The notes: generated by a model not told the origin, from the letters alone. DNA of 6,045 bases from DAIUCA01 sp964613675 (GCA_964613675.1 CAZTIH010000143.1:1-6045); one strand, 5' to 3'; numbered from the stretch's first letter, positions 1 through 5,994 are shown. Translations and numbers: made by a program.

Positions 1-109
1 CTGTCGTCTCCACCGCTGATTCGGCAACAGACTCTGTCGTCTCCACCGCTGATTCGGCAACAGACTCTGTCGTCTCCACCGCTGATTCAGCAACAGACTC
101 TGTCGTCTC
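1..109 (-). repeat. 33-bp in-frame tandem repeat in the TonB-like gene
   Basis: There are three full 33-bp units at 1-33, 34-66 and 67-99 and a 10-bp partial unit at 100-109; the array may continue beyond the left edge. Units 1 and 2 are identical. Unit 3 differs by one base (gattcag instead of gattcgg), which is a silent Ala codon change. Each unit encodes 11 residues, ETTESVAESAV, so gain or loss of units keeps the frame and only changes linker length. The near identity suggests recent expansion by slippage or recombination. Confidence 0.93.
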
Positions 110-289
110 GTCCACGGGTTCTGCCTGGAACGCCAAAGCCTGTAAGTCAATCTGTACGCCCCCTAAAACCGTATCAATCGGTTCAATGGGAACCCGAGGG
201 ACAAGTTGCAGATGCCATGCGGCCATTAGCCCCCCGTGAATCAGTAAAGCCCCCACAAAAGCGCTCATAAAACGAAGTGGGGCGCTCAT
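1..289 (-). CDS. tonB: TonB-like energy transducer, N-terminal part (runs off the left edge)
   Basis: The frame opens at ATG 289-287 and stays open for 96 codons to the window edge, so the C-terminal domain is not visible. What is seen: a short cytoplasmic start (MSAPLRF), one hydrophobic anchor at about residues 9-25 (FVGALLIHGGLMAAW), then a periplasmic stretch that becomes an acidic Ser/Thr/Glu repeat from residue 61. His18 lies in the anchor where TonB has its essential transmembrane His (SVCIH in E. coli); the Ser four residues earlier is Ala14 here. The start codon overlaps the stop of the upstream exbD by 4 nt (ATGA), as expected for the last gene of an exbB-exbD-exbD-tonB operon. TonB proteins carry proton-motive energy from ExbB/ExbD to outer-membrane receptors. 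The family call rests on anchor plus context. A TolA-like protein is possible, and the linker is acidic rather than the usual Pro/Lys/Glu-rich type. Confidence 0.68.
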   Translation of the reverse strand, partial: MSAPLRFMSAFVGALLIHGGLMAAWHLQLVPRVPIEPIDTVLGGVQIDLQALAFQAEPVDETTESVAESAVETTESVAESAVETTESVAESAVETT

Positions 290-678
290 GGCTTCCTCGC
301 TTGGACGCTCAATAAATTCACGCGGGTCACCTGTGCCGCCCGTAATGCCTGGAATACGGTCAACAGTTGTTGCGCGTTCAATCGTTGATCCGCTTTAACG
401 ATAACAGGAATCGCCGACGGCACTTCGGCAAGCTGCGCGGTGACTTGGGCGGTCAACGCTTCCAAGGTTACCGCTGCCCCATTCATCTGGAGGTCTCCCG
501 TCGCTGACACTTCGATGCGAAGTCCTTTGGGATCAATCGGGGTTGCGTGATCGGATTCGGGTGGAGTCACGGGCAATGTGGGAGTCGGCGCGAGTCGTCC
601 CGCAACTAAAAAGAAAATCAGCAATAAAAACACGATGTTAATCATCGGCAACAGGCTGTCGTCTAGGGCACGCTTCAT
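286..678 (-). CDS. exbD: ExbD/TolR-family protein, second copy, with Asn in place of the key Asp
   Basis: A protein of 130 residues, normal ExbD length, with the family layout: short cytoplasmic N-terminus, a single transmembrane helix (about residues 9-27, LLPMINIVFLLLIFF), and a periplasmic domain (about residues 45-130) ending in LLTVFQALRAAQVTRVNLLS, which resembles the ExbD/TolR C-terminal fold. In the ExbD family the helix carries an Asp essential for proton transfer (Asp25 in E. coli, context TPFID). Here the aligned motif is LPMIN and the residue is Asn14, codon AAC read from 637-639 on the minus strand, so this copy should not be able to carry protons alone. It overlaps the first exbD by 4 nt and the TonB-like gene by 4 nt. 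It probably pairs with the first ExbD as a heterodimer inside an ExbB ring; that pairing is inference. Confidence 0.9.
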   Translation of the reverse strand: MKRALDDSLLPMINIVFLLLIFFLVAGRLAPTPTLPVTPPESDHATPIDPKGLRIEVSATGDLQMNGAAVTLEALTAQVTAQLAEVPSAIPVIVKADQRLNAQQLLTVFQALRAAQVTRVNLLSVQARKP

Positions 679-1097
679 GGGGCATTTCTCGGTTCAGAAC
701 TTAGTCCCACGCGCTCAATCCCCAGGCCGTACAACCCATCGAGCGTATGAACGATGTGTTGCGTCGTTGAATTTGCGGCGGGCTGTAAAACCACCGGGCG
801 ATCAGGCGAAATCAATAAGGTGACCGCCAGGGTCGGCAAATCGTAAGGCTGTCCCTCAAAATAGAGCGTCCCTTGTTCGTCTAGCTGGATGATTTGGGGG
901 GAGCGGGCTACCTGGGCTGCGGTCACCGTCCCCAATCCAATTTCCAACCGTCGCCATTGCACGAATTGCGTCGATAACATGAAGAAAATCAATAGGATAA
1001 AAATGATGTCGATGAGTGGAGTCAAGCTCACCCGCACCACACGACGGCGTGGTAAATCGAGTTTCATGAGGCGCCCCAGACGGTCGGGAGAATTCAT
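675..1097 (-). CDS. exbD: ExbD/TolR-family biopolymer transport protein, first copy
   Basis: A protein of 140 residues. A basic cytoplasmic N-terminus (PRRRVVR, residues 16-22) precedes one transmembrane helix at about residues 24-42 (SLTPLIDIIFILLIFFMLS), then a periplasmic domain. Asp30, in the TPLID motif, aligns with the essential protonatable Asp25 of E. coli ExbD; its codon GAC is at 1008-1010 on the minus strand. The periplasmic part includes IIQLDEQGTLYFEGQPYDL, typical of the ExbD/TolR small alpha-beta domain. Start and stop overlap the flanking exbB and exbD by 4 nt each (ATGA), which implies translational coupling. Its role is to form, with ExbB, the inner-membrane proton channel that energises TonB. 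TolR is the close alternative, but the following TonB-like gene and the lack of tolA/tolB/pal in view favour ExbD. Confidence 0.93.
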   Translation of the reverse strand: MNSPDRLGRLMKLDLPRRRVVRVSLTPLIDIIFILLIFFMLSTQFVQWRRLEIGLGTVTAAQVARSPQIIQLDEQGTLYFEGQPYDLPTLAVTLLISPDRPVVLQPAANSTTQHIVHTLDGLYGLGIERVGLSSEPRNAP

Positions 1098-1738
1098 GGC
1101 ATCTCAGGGGAAAGCGGACAGGTTAAATGGGCCGCGAAAATGGCATTCACCGTGCGAACCATCCGCTGGCCTACTTGCTCGATGTGCCCTTCAAACAGGC
1201 CGTGCAACACCACGGCGGGAATCGCAATCATGAGACCCACCGCCGTAGTCAGGAGCGCAATCCAAATCCCCCCCGCGAGCACGGCTGGATCCACCTGTGA
1301 CCCGGCTTGTGCTAACTGTTGGAACGCCAAAATCATGCCCTGTACCGTGCCCAGTAGCCCCAATAACGGGCTGATGGACGCAATCAGTTCTAGGGTACGC
1401 AGCCCTGTACGCAACCGATTTAGCTCGTCCACCACCATCTGTTGAAGCGTGGCGTGAACGGTTTCATTGGGCGGAATGTGGTTCATGGCAAAGTACGCCA
1501 CTCGCGACAACGCGCCCCGTTGAGACGCCAACTCCTTGAGCGCGGATTCGGTATCGCCCTCCCGCCACTGTCGAAGAGCCCGTTCCACACGACGCGGCCG
1601 GTGATCGAGCCACACCCATTGAGTGACCTTGAGGAGCGTCACCGTCACCATCAATACGGAACACAATCCCAACGGGATCATGACGACACCGCCCGTTTCC
1701 CATAACCAAAAAATGTTTTCAAACACGGGGTCAAACAT
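1094..1738 (-). CDS. exbB: ExbB/TolQ/MotA-family proton channel subunit
   Basis: A protein of 214 residues with three predicted membrane helices at about 16-38, 115-140 and 155-178 and a large cytoplasmic loop between helices 1 and 2, the ExbB/TolQ topology. Family motifs are clear: SPLLGLLGTVQGMILAF (residues 123-139), with Thr131 matching pore Thr148 of E. coli ExbB, and ALLTTAVGLMIAIPAVV (161-177), with Thr165 matching Thr181. The Glu that normally sits five residues before that second Thr (Glu176 in E. coli, AEALLAT) is Ile160 here, codon ATT at 1259-1261 on the minus strand. Pentameric ExbB surrounds an ExbD dimer and drives TonB. The ATG start at 1738 has only a distant GAAAGG (1753-1758, 14 nt upstream); I see no better start. 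The stop overlaps exbD. Confidence 0.94.
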   Translation of the reverse strand: MFDPVFENIFWLWETGGVVMIPLGLCSVLMVTVTLLKVTQWVWLDHRPRRVERALRQWREGDTESALKELASQRGALSRVAYFAMNHIPPNETVHATLQQMVVDELNRLRTGLRTLELIASISPLLGLLGTVQGMILAFQQLAQAGSQVDPAVLAGGIWIALLTTAVGLMIAIPAVVLHGLFEGHIEQVGQRMVRTVNAIFAAHLTCPLSPEMP

Positions 1739-1783
1739 AGAGAAATAGAATGCCTTTCGCTGCTGAGGGCGTTGTTTTCGGGG

Positions 1784-2470
1784 TTAATGCAAGACGCGCA
1801 TAGGGTCCTCGGGGTATCGCTGAGGTCTGAGCGGTTTAGCCGATTCGACCGCATGAGGGACGAGAGAGATCGTCGTTAAACGGGGGTCGCGTACGAGACG
1901 ATGGGTCACAGTGGGGTCATTGGTGCATAACAGTTCAAAGACACCCGGCGGTAACCACCCCCGCAGGACGGCGCTTACGGCTAAGACCGCTAATGGCAAT
2001 CGACATAGTTGCTCGTAAGTCAGCACCCCCACGACGCTATGGCCTGCTGCCATGATCGGTATGCTCCAGTTCATCAAAACATCCAAACTTTGGGCCCGGT
2101 CTACCAGCGCAATGCGGGCGACCATCCCGCTGTGAATATCGTCGTCGGGGGTGGAAGGGCAATGCAACGGGGAGAGTTGAGGATGGGTGAGGGCGTCGAT
2201 AGCTTGGGTCAACCGTTGTACCGACTGCTTATCCGTTTGAAACACTTGATCCCATTGGCTCCAACTGAGGACTTCGTTGCGCCGCGACCCCAAAAAATGC
2301 CCGGCCCCTTGTAACGAACGCAGGCGGGCAGCGAAGGGACGTTGTGCCCAAGTGCGAGCGGCCGTACGGGCTTGTTGAATGGTTTGGTCGAGATGAGCGA
2401 CGGTGGCGTTCACCTGCCATAGGGGTCTTTCGTCGTCGGGCGGGGCATCGTTGACATAGAGAAATTTCAC
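1784..2470 (-). CDS. Truncated, degenerate aldehyde-dehydrogenase-like protein, probably non-catalytic
   Basis: The 228-residue frame looks like the N-terminal NAD-binding part of the aldehyde dehydrogenase superfamily. The early helix LDQTIQQARTAARTWAQRPFAARLRSLQGAGHFLGSRRNEV (residues 27-67) matches the usual 'AARAAFPAWAxLPxxERxxxLxxxAxLLExxxxEL' pattern. AAGHSVVGVL (141-150) matches AAGNTVVLKP, LPPGVFELL (173-181) matches LPPGVFNVV, and LVRDPRLTTISLV (192-204) matches the strand before the FTGS loop. Full enzymes have about 450-500 residues. This one ends before the catalytic Cys and Glu, lacks the cofactor Lys (Val149 by alignment) and has lost FTGS. The frame is intact and has its own ribosome binding site, so it may be expressed in a new role; a decaying remnant is the alternative. 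The GTG at 2470-2468 is preferred over the TTG at 2482-2480 because GGAG lies 6 nt upstream of it. The gene ends 45 nt before exbB and probably leads that operon. The homology is by eye only. Confidence 0.66.
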   Translation of the reverse strand: MKFLYVNDAPPDDERPLWQVNATVAHLDQTIQQARTAARTWAQRPFAARLRSLQGAGHFLGSRRNEVLSWSQWDQVFQTDKQSVQRLTQAIDALTHPQLSPLHCPSTPDDDIHSGMVARIALVDRAQSLDVLMNWSIPIMAAGHSVVGVLTYEQLCRLPLAVLAVSAVLRGWLPPGVFELLCTNDPTVTHRLVRDPRLTTISLVPHAVESAKPLRPQRYPEDPMRVLH

Positions 2471-2476
2471 AGGGCA

Positions 2477-2480
2477 CTCC
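2477..2480 (-). promoter_or_regulatory. Ribosome binding site deciding the GTG start of the ALDH-like gene
   Basis: On the minus strand GGAG (2480-2477) is followed by the 6-nt spacer TGCCCT and then GTG (2470-2468). The alternative TTG overlaps this GGAG and has no purine-rich site upstream. The site also lies in a perfect 10-bp palindrome, CTCCAAGGAG (2477-2486), whose loop is too short to make a strong RNA hairpin. Confidence 0.6.
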
Positions 2481-2532
2481 AAGGAGTTGAGTTAACAGGG
2501 AGGCGTCGGCACCGCACGCTTTGGATGCAAGT

Positions 2533-2549
2533 CATTCTCAACAAGAATG
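2533..2549. promoter_or_regulatory. Palindrome CATTCT-N5-AGAATG, possible operator
   Basis: This is a perfect 6-bp inverted repeat, CATTCT and AGAATG, around the spacer CAACA. It lies 63 bp upstream of the GTG start of the ALDH-like gene and about 270 bp upstream of the Hsp70-like gene. TonB/ExbB/ExbD operons are commonly under Fur, and the minus-strand GAGAAT matches the GATAAT hexamer at 5 of 6 bases, but the following hexamers match poorly. I call it a candidate repressor site and not an assigned Fur box. Confidence 0.28.
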
Positions 2550-2812
2550 GATCTAAATGCGAGTGATTTTCGTTTTGTTGCAGTGCGGAGAGTCGCTTGT
2601 GATTTAAGGGGAGCTTTCAGCACGGTGAGGGCGCAAGTTTGAATTCTAGGGCGATTGCTTGCTAAACGACGATGCGTCTTCCCCCAGGGACGGGAGTTGG
2701 TGCAGCACAATTTTTAAGCGCTGTCTTAGAATCCGATCCTTTGAGATTCCCTTCTCGGACACTGCGACGGCGGTCATCGCAGGCGTCCGTTTTTCGCTGA
2801 TGCTGACTAGTT

Positions 2813-2816
2813 GGAA
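2813..2816 (+). promoter_or_regulatory. Weak ribosome binding site deciding the ATG start of the Hsp70-like gene
   Basis: GGAA (2813-2816) lies 6 nt before ATG 2823-2825. The in-frame TTG at 2811, four codons earlier, overlaps this site and has no purine-rich element of its own, so the ATG is the better start. Confidence 0.45.
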
Positions 2817-2822
2817 ACCTTC

Positions 2823-5525
2823 ATGCCCAAAGTTACCTGTCCTCGATCGCTGATCGCCTGTCTGCTCAATGAAAAACCCGACGAAATTCTCCGACGCATT
2901 ACTGACGCAATCAAAAAGAGTGGCTGTCGTTGGTGGTGGCTACACCCGCAAAAGGAGGATCCCTTGATTTTTGACCTTCACCATCTTGCGCTGTGGCAAG
3001 GCCAAATTAACCTCAAAGCACTTCACCGGTCGGAAAACGCCCCACGCCTTTTGCAAACCCTAAGATTGGGGGGACTGGAGGGGTGGCAATTGCCCGAAGC
3101 AGCGGCCTTGCGCGACCTCGTCACCAATGGTTTTCCGCTACAAAAAGGTGAAAAACAGCGCCTCGAAAATTGTCGCTACTTCCTCACGCGAGACCGTGCC
3201 ATCGATCTCGACACATTTCAGTCCCACCCCGAAGGCCGATTGCTCGTGACGCGGCCCTTTCCGACGGCGATGGATCTTTCCGTCGTGGTTAAAGAATGTT
3301 TGCAACGGGGGTGGTGGTTTGAAGCCCACAAGCTTAAAACGCTCGTCCCGGATTTAATGAAAAACCTGCGCAATGAGTATCTCGAAGTCCTCAGCTTTGT
3401 GCCGGAGAAAAGCAAGCAAATTTCGACAACCGTACTATTTGATGTCTTGCAACAGCTCGACGCGCAGAGCCTGCCACTCCCTGTATTGCCCATTGAACAG
3501 CTCACCGACTCGACACGGGGCCTCTGGGAACTGCATACCGAGCGATTGCCTGCGAGTGAGATGATGACGTTTGAAGTCAGTACACCGCTGCGGGCACGGG
3601 ATCCAGCAGCCGACATTCAACCTGGGTATGTTGCGATTGACTTTGGCAGCAGCAATACCGTCATTGCGTACCGCGAGCGCGGCCAAGATCGGCTGTTGCG
3701 CGTTGGGGTAAGCGATTACCGCCTTCCCATCGAATCGGTGCATTACGAAAATCCCAGCGTGATCGAGTTTGTCGATTTAGTGCGCTTTTTGCCTATATGG
3801 CAGCGCATTGCATACCGCCCCCCTATTCGCTGGGATCACATCAAAGTGTCTCACGCCGCAAATGAAGACTTTTTAGGGCACCAAAGCGATGCCCTCGTCG
3901 TGCGGAGCGTGCTGTTTAGACTCAAGCAATGGGCCCTGCGGGATGCGCAGAACCTGTCGTTATGTGTCACCGATCAGCGCAATGGTTACGAACAGGCGAT
4001 TGCTCCCCTCCCGTCGTACAATCTGGAAGCGGGTGAAATACTTACCGTAAGTGAGCAAGACGGGTTCAACCCTATCGAGCTATATGCCTACTGCCTCGGG
4101 TTGGCGATTAACTGGCGACAGCGGGGGATTTTTTTGCATTACTGCTTGACTTTCCCGGTCACCTATCCCAAAGCGGTCAAGGATAAGGTGGTGGCTTCAT
4201 TTCACCGCGGATTACAGCGAAGTTTGCCCGCGAGTTTGGCTTATCACAAAGCGGTCTTCAGTCAGTTCAGCGTAGAAGAACGCGCTTCAGAACCCGTCGC
4301 TTACGCCGTGGCCGCGTTCGAGACCTTGAAAATCACTCCAACCTCGACGGGGGTTGCGTACGCAGTCTTCGACTTTGGCGGAGGGACTGCGGATTTCGAT
4401 TACGGTCGGTATCGGCTCGCCGACGACGATGAAGCAGAGGCTGGTTATGAAATTGTGATTGAACACTTTGGTGCAGCGGGGGATCGCTTTTTGGGCGCTG
4501 AAAACTTACTGGAGAATTTAGCCTATCGCGTGTTCCAGACCCCCGTGAATCTCGAAGTCTGTCGGCGACAGCAAATCACCTTTCAAAAGCCCTTTGATGC
4601 GGATAATTTTCCGGGAAGCGAAGCGTTTTTGGAACGTACCCAGGCCTCTTTAACCAACATGGTGTTGCTGGCCAATGCCCTGCGTCCCCTGTGGCAGTCA
4701 CCTGACGATTTGCTCTCCGAAACCCTGTCGGTACGCCTCATGAACCGCGAGGGCATCCCTCAACTCTGCACCTTGACGCTTCCCGTGGCTGCCCTGCGCA
4801 CCTATCTGGAGGAACGTCTGGAGAAGGGGGTGCAGAGTTTTTATCTCGGCTTACACACCGCGTTTGAAGATCATGGAACCTACCCAGAAACGGTACAGAT
4901 TCTGTTGGCAGGCAATGGCAGTCGCTCGCCGATGGTCGGAACCCTATTTGGGTTATACGACAGCCCCAATGCCCATGAGATGGCGACACGGATGCAGACT
5001 TTTCGGACGACATTATTTGCGGATTGGCCAACGCAATTTACGGTTCACGCCCCCCGCGTCGCCGATGAGCAGAACCCGTACCAAGCAACCGCTAAAACGG
5101 GCGTCGCTTTGGGTTTATTACGGCTATGTCCAGGCGAACCTATCAAGATCATCAATGCCGCCCAACGCCAGAAAATAGGAAAATTTCAGTATTTCGTCGG
5201 AAAAATTGTGCGAAAAAAATTTGTACCCGCATTGTCCCCTCGAACCCCACGAGAAACTTGGGTTGAACTGGGAACCCCGCGGGAAGGGGTATTTTATCTC
5301 ATCTATACTCCATCTCCTTTGGCCGTGACGGGAGAGATTCCCCACAACGATCCCGATCTCACAACCCTATCCTTGCGCTTCAAGATGACGAGCGACGAAC
5401 AGCGCGTGTTTGTGCGGTCGATCGAGCCAACCGTCATCGAAACCTGTATCTCGACACGCGCCCAGATTCACGAGCCTGTAAATCGTCTATTTCTCCAGCG
5501 CCACGAACTTAGGCGAGATACCTGA
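2823..5525 (+). CDS. Large Hsp70/actin-fold ATPase-like protein with unknown N-terminal region
   Basis: From ATG 2823 the protein has 900 residues; an in-frame TTG at 2811 would add four. Positions here count from the TTG. Residues 5-270 match no family I recognise. The middle carries the Hsp70/actin nucleotide-binding signatures in the right order: phosphate-1 VAIDFGSSNTVIAY (274-287); a strand like DnaK's 'ITVPAYF', LTFPVTYP (446-453); connect-1 EPVAYAVAAFE (494-504); phosphate-2 VFDFGGGTADFDY (519-531); GAAGDRFLGAENLLENL (554-570), like DnaK 'GDTHLGGEDFD'; adenosine motif ILLAGNGSRSPMV (697-709); and connect-2 ATAKTGVALGLL (759-770). About 160 residues separate phosphate-1 from the first strand motif, more than in DnaK. 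The C-terminal 130 residues look beta-rich and are not the DnaK substrate-binding domain. No signal peptide or membrane segment is seen, so it is probably cytoplasmic. It likely binds and hydrolyses ATP; partner and substrate are unknown. It is transcribed divergently from the TonB operon and a repeat array follows its stop. Confidence 0.82.
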   Translation: MPKVTCPRSLIACLLNEKPDEILRRITDAIKKSGCRWWWLHPQKEDPLIFDLHHLALWQGQINLKALHRSENAPRLLQTLRLGGLEGWQLPEAAALRDLVTNGFPLQKGEKQRLENCRYFLTRDRAIDLDTFQSHPEGRLLVTRPFPTAMDLSVVVKECLQRGWWFEAHKLKTLVPDLMKNLRNEYLEVLSFVPEKSKQISTTVLFDVLQQLDAQSLPLPVLPIEQLTDSTRGLWELHTERLPASEMMTFEVSTPLRARDPAADIQPGYVAIDFGSSNTVIAYRERGQDRLLRVGVSDYRLPIESVHYENPSVIEFVDLVRFLPIWQRIAYRPPIRWDHIKVSHAANEDFLGHQSDALVVRSVLFRLKQWALRDAQNLSLCVTDQRNGYEQAIAPLPSYNLEAGEILTVSEQDGFNPIELYAYCLGLAINWRQRGIFLHYCLTFPVTYPKAVKDKVVASFHRGLQRSLPASLAYHKAVFSQFSVEERASEPVAYAVAAFETLKITPTSTGVAYAVFDFGGGTADFDYGRYRLADDDEAEAGYEIVIEHFGAAGDRFLGAENLLENLAYRVFQTPVNLEVCRRQQITFQKPFDADNFPGSEAFLERTQASLTNMVLLANALRPLWQSPDDLLSETLSVRLMNREGIPQLCTLTLPVAALRTYLEERLEKGVQSFYLGLHTAFEDHGTYPETVQILLAGNGSRSPMVGTLFGLYDSPNAHEMATRMQTFRTTLFADWPTQFTVHAPRVADEQNPYQATAKTGVALGLLRLCPGEPIKIINAAQRQKIGKFQYFVGKIVRKKFVPALSPRTPRETWVELGTPREGVFYLIYTPSPLAVTGEIPHNDPDLTTLSLRFKMTSDEQRVFVRSIEPTVIETCISTRAQIHEPVNRLFLQRHELRRDT

Positions 5526-5549
5526 CGCGGCTGAGGGGCGGGAGACGGG

Positions 5550-5859
5550 ATTTTGAGAACCCACAGCCGAGTTATACGTTAGCTCTTAACCGCCGACGGG
5601 GGGCCAAAATGGTTATTTTGAGAACCCACAGCCGAGTTATACGTTAGCTCTTAACCGCCGACGGGGGGGCCAAAATGGTTATTTTGAGAACCCACAGCCG
5701 GGTTATACGTTAGCTCTTAACCGCCGACGGGGGGCCAAAATGGTTATTTTGAGAACCCACAGCCGAGTTATACGTTAGCTCTTAACCGCCGACGGGGGGG
5801 CCAAAATGGTTATTTTGAGAACCCACAGCCGGGTTATACGTTAGCTCACTAACGCCGCC
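5550..5859. repeat. Noncoding tandem array of 65/66-bp units
   Basis: Units start with ATTTTGAGAACCCACAG at 5550 (65 bp), 5615 (66 bp), 5681 (65 bp), 5746 (66 bp) and 5812 (partial). The last matches to 5847 and then degrades, with a TAAC/CGCC core still visible to about 5859. Two sites vary: GCCGAG or GCCGGG, and a run of 6 or 7 G. The pattern AG/6, AG/7, GG/6, AG/7, GG suggests that a 131-bp dimer (units 2+3) was duplicated as units 4+5. The 65/66-bp lengths break every reading frame, so it is not coding. It is not CRISPR: there are no spacers and units abut directly. The array starts 24 nt after the Hsp70-like stop. Confidence 0.95.
5587..5639 (+). other. Imperfect 53-nt hairpin spanning the first repeat junction
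   Basis: The outer arms are TAAC (5587-5590) and GTTA (5636-5639). The inner arms are CAAAAT (5605-5610) and ATTTTG (5615-5620), a perfect 6-bp stem with loop GGTT. A GGG/CCC pairing and scattered pairs lie between them. The inner hairpin recurs at 5671-5686, 5736-5751 and 5802-5817. A competing small hairpin within each unit, GAGTTA-TACGT-TAGCTC (5569-5585 in unit 1), uses the same GTTA. Pairing was found by eye and no folding energy was computed. Confidence 0.5.
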
Positions 5860-5994
5860 ATCATCGACAGCTTGAGACTTTAAATTCTTCCCTAAATACC
5901 GCCATCGGTAAAATTCATCGAACTGTCGCGTAATCGTCATCATTGTTGGCTAGACCTTGAAAGTTCAACGCACACTGTGACTTGAAAGGTTCTT
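5848..5994 (+). other. Upstream region of the right-edge gene
   Basis: About 147 bp lie between the last clear repeat unit and the next start codon. The region is AT-richer than its surroundings around 5880-5925. It holds the direct repeat CTTGAAAGTTC (5956-5966) and CTTGAAAGGTTC (5981-5992); the first forms the palindrome TTGAA-AG-TTCAA (5957-5968) and the second contains the ribosome binding site. A weak TTGAGA (5872-5877) and TAAATA (5893-5898) pair is only 15 bp apart. No gene is seen here. Confidence 0.4.

Larger units (their letters stand above)
2471..2822. other. Divergent intergenic region (352 bp)
   Basis: This region separates the minus-strand operon from the plus-strand Hsp70-like gene, so promoters for both should lie here. 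I see no protein-coding gene: the frames that cross it lack a ribosome binding site, use odd composition and match no family I recognise. The visible signals are the palindrome at 2533-2549 and an isolated TAGAAT (2727-2732, plus strand) that resembles a -10 box but has no -35 box at a usable distance. No tRNA, terminator or mobile element is apparent. Confidence 0.6.

Noticed and set aside
2547..2642. 31-codon plus-strand frame from ATG 2547
   Set aside because: No Shine-Dalgarno sequence upstream, and it overlaps the candidate operator.
2492..2710. 72-codon minus-strand reading frame upstream of the ALDH-like gene
   Set aside because: No ribosome binding site, unusual composition and no recognisable motif; it fills a region expected to hold promoters.
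2697..2732. Promoter TTGGTG ... TAGAAT for the Hsp70-like gene
   Set aside because: The spacer is 24 bp, far too long, and a sigma-54 reading fails because no GC lies at the required distance from the GG.
2659..2853. 64-codon plus-strand reading frame starting with TTG
   Set aside because: It overlaps the start of the Hsp70-like gene in another frame, with no family signature.
5526..5549. Rho-independent terminator after the Hsp70-like gene
   Set aside because: The segment is G-rich but has no hairpin followed by a T tract.
5587..5639. Integron attC-like sites (TAAC...GTTA imperfect hairpins)
   Set aside because: The ends do not fully match RYYYAAC/GTTRRRY, there are no cassettes between copies (only about 12 nt), and no integrase is seen.
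5550..5859. CRISPR array
   Set aside because: Units abut with no unique spacers, and no cas gene is in view.
5872..5898. Promoter TTGAGA ... TAAATA for the right-edge gene
   Set aside because: The spacing of 15 bp is short and both boxes are imperfect; kept only as a remark in the region entry.
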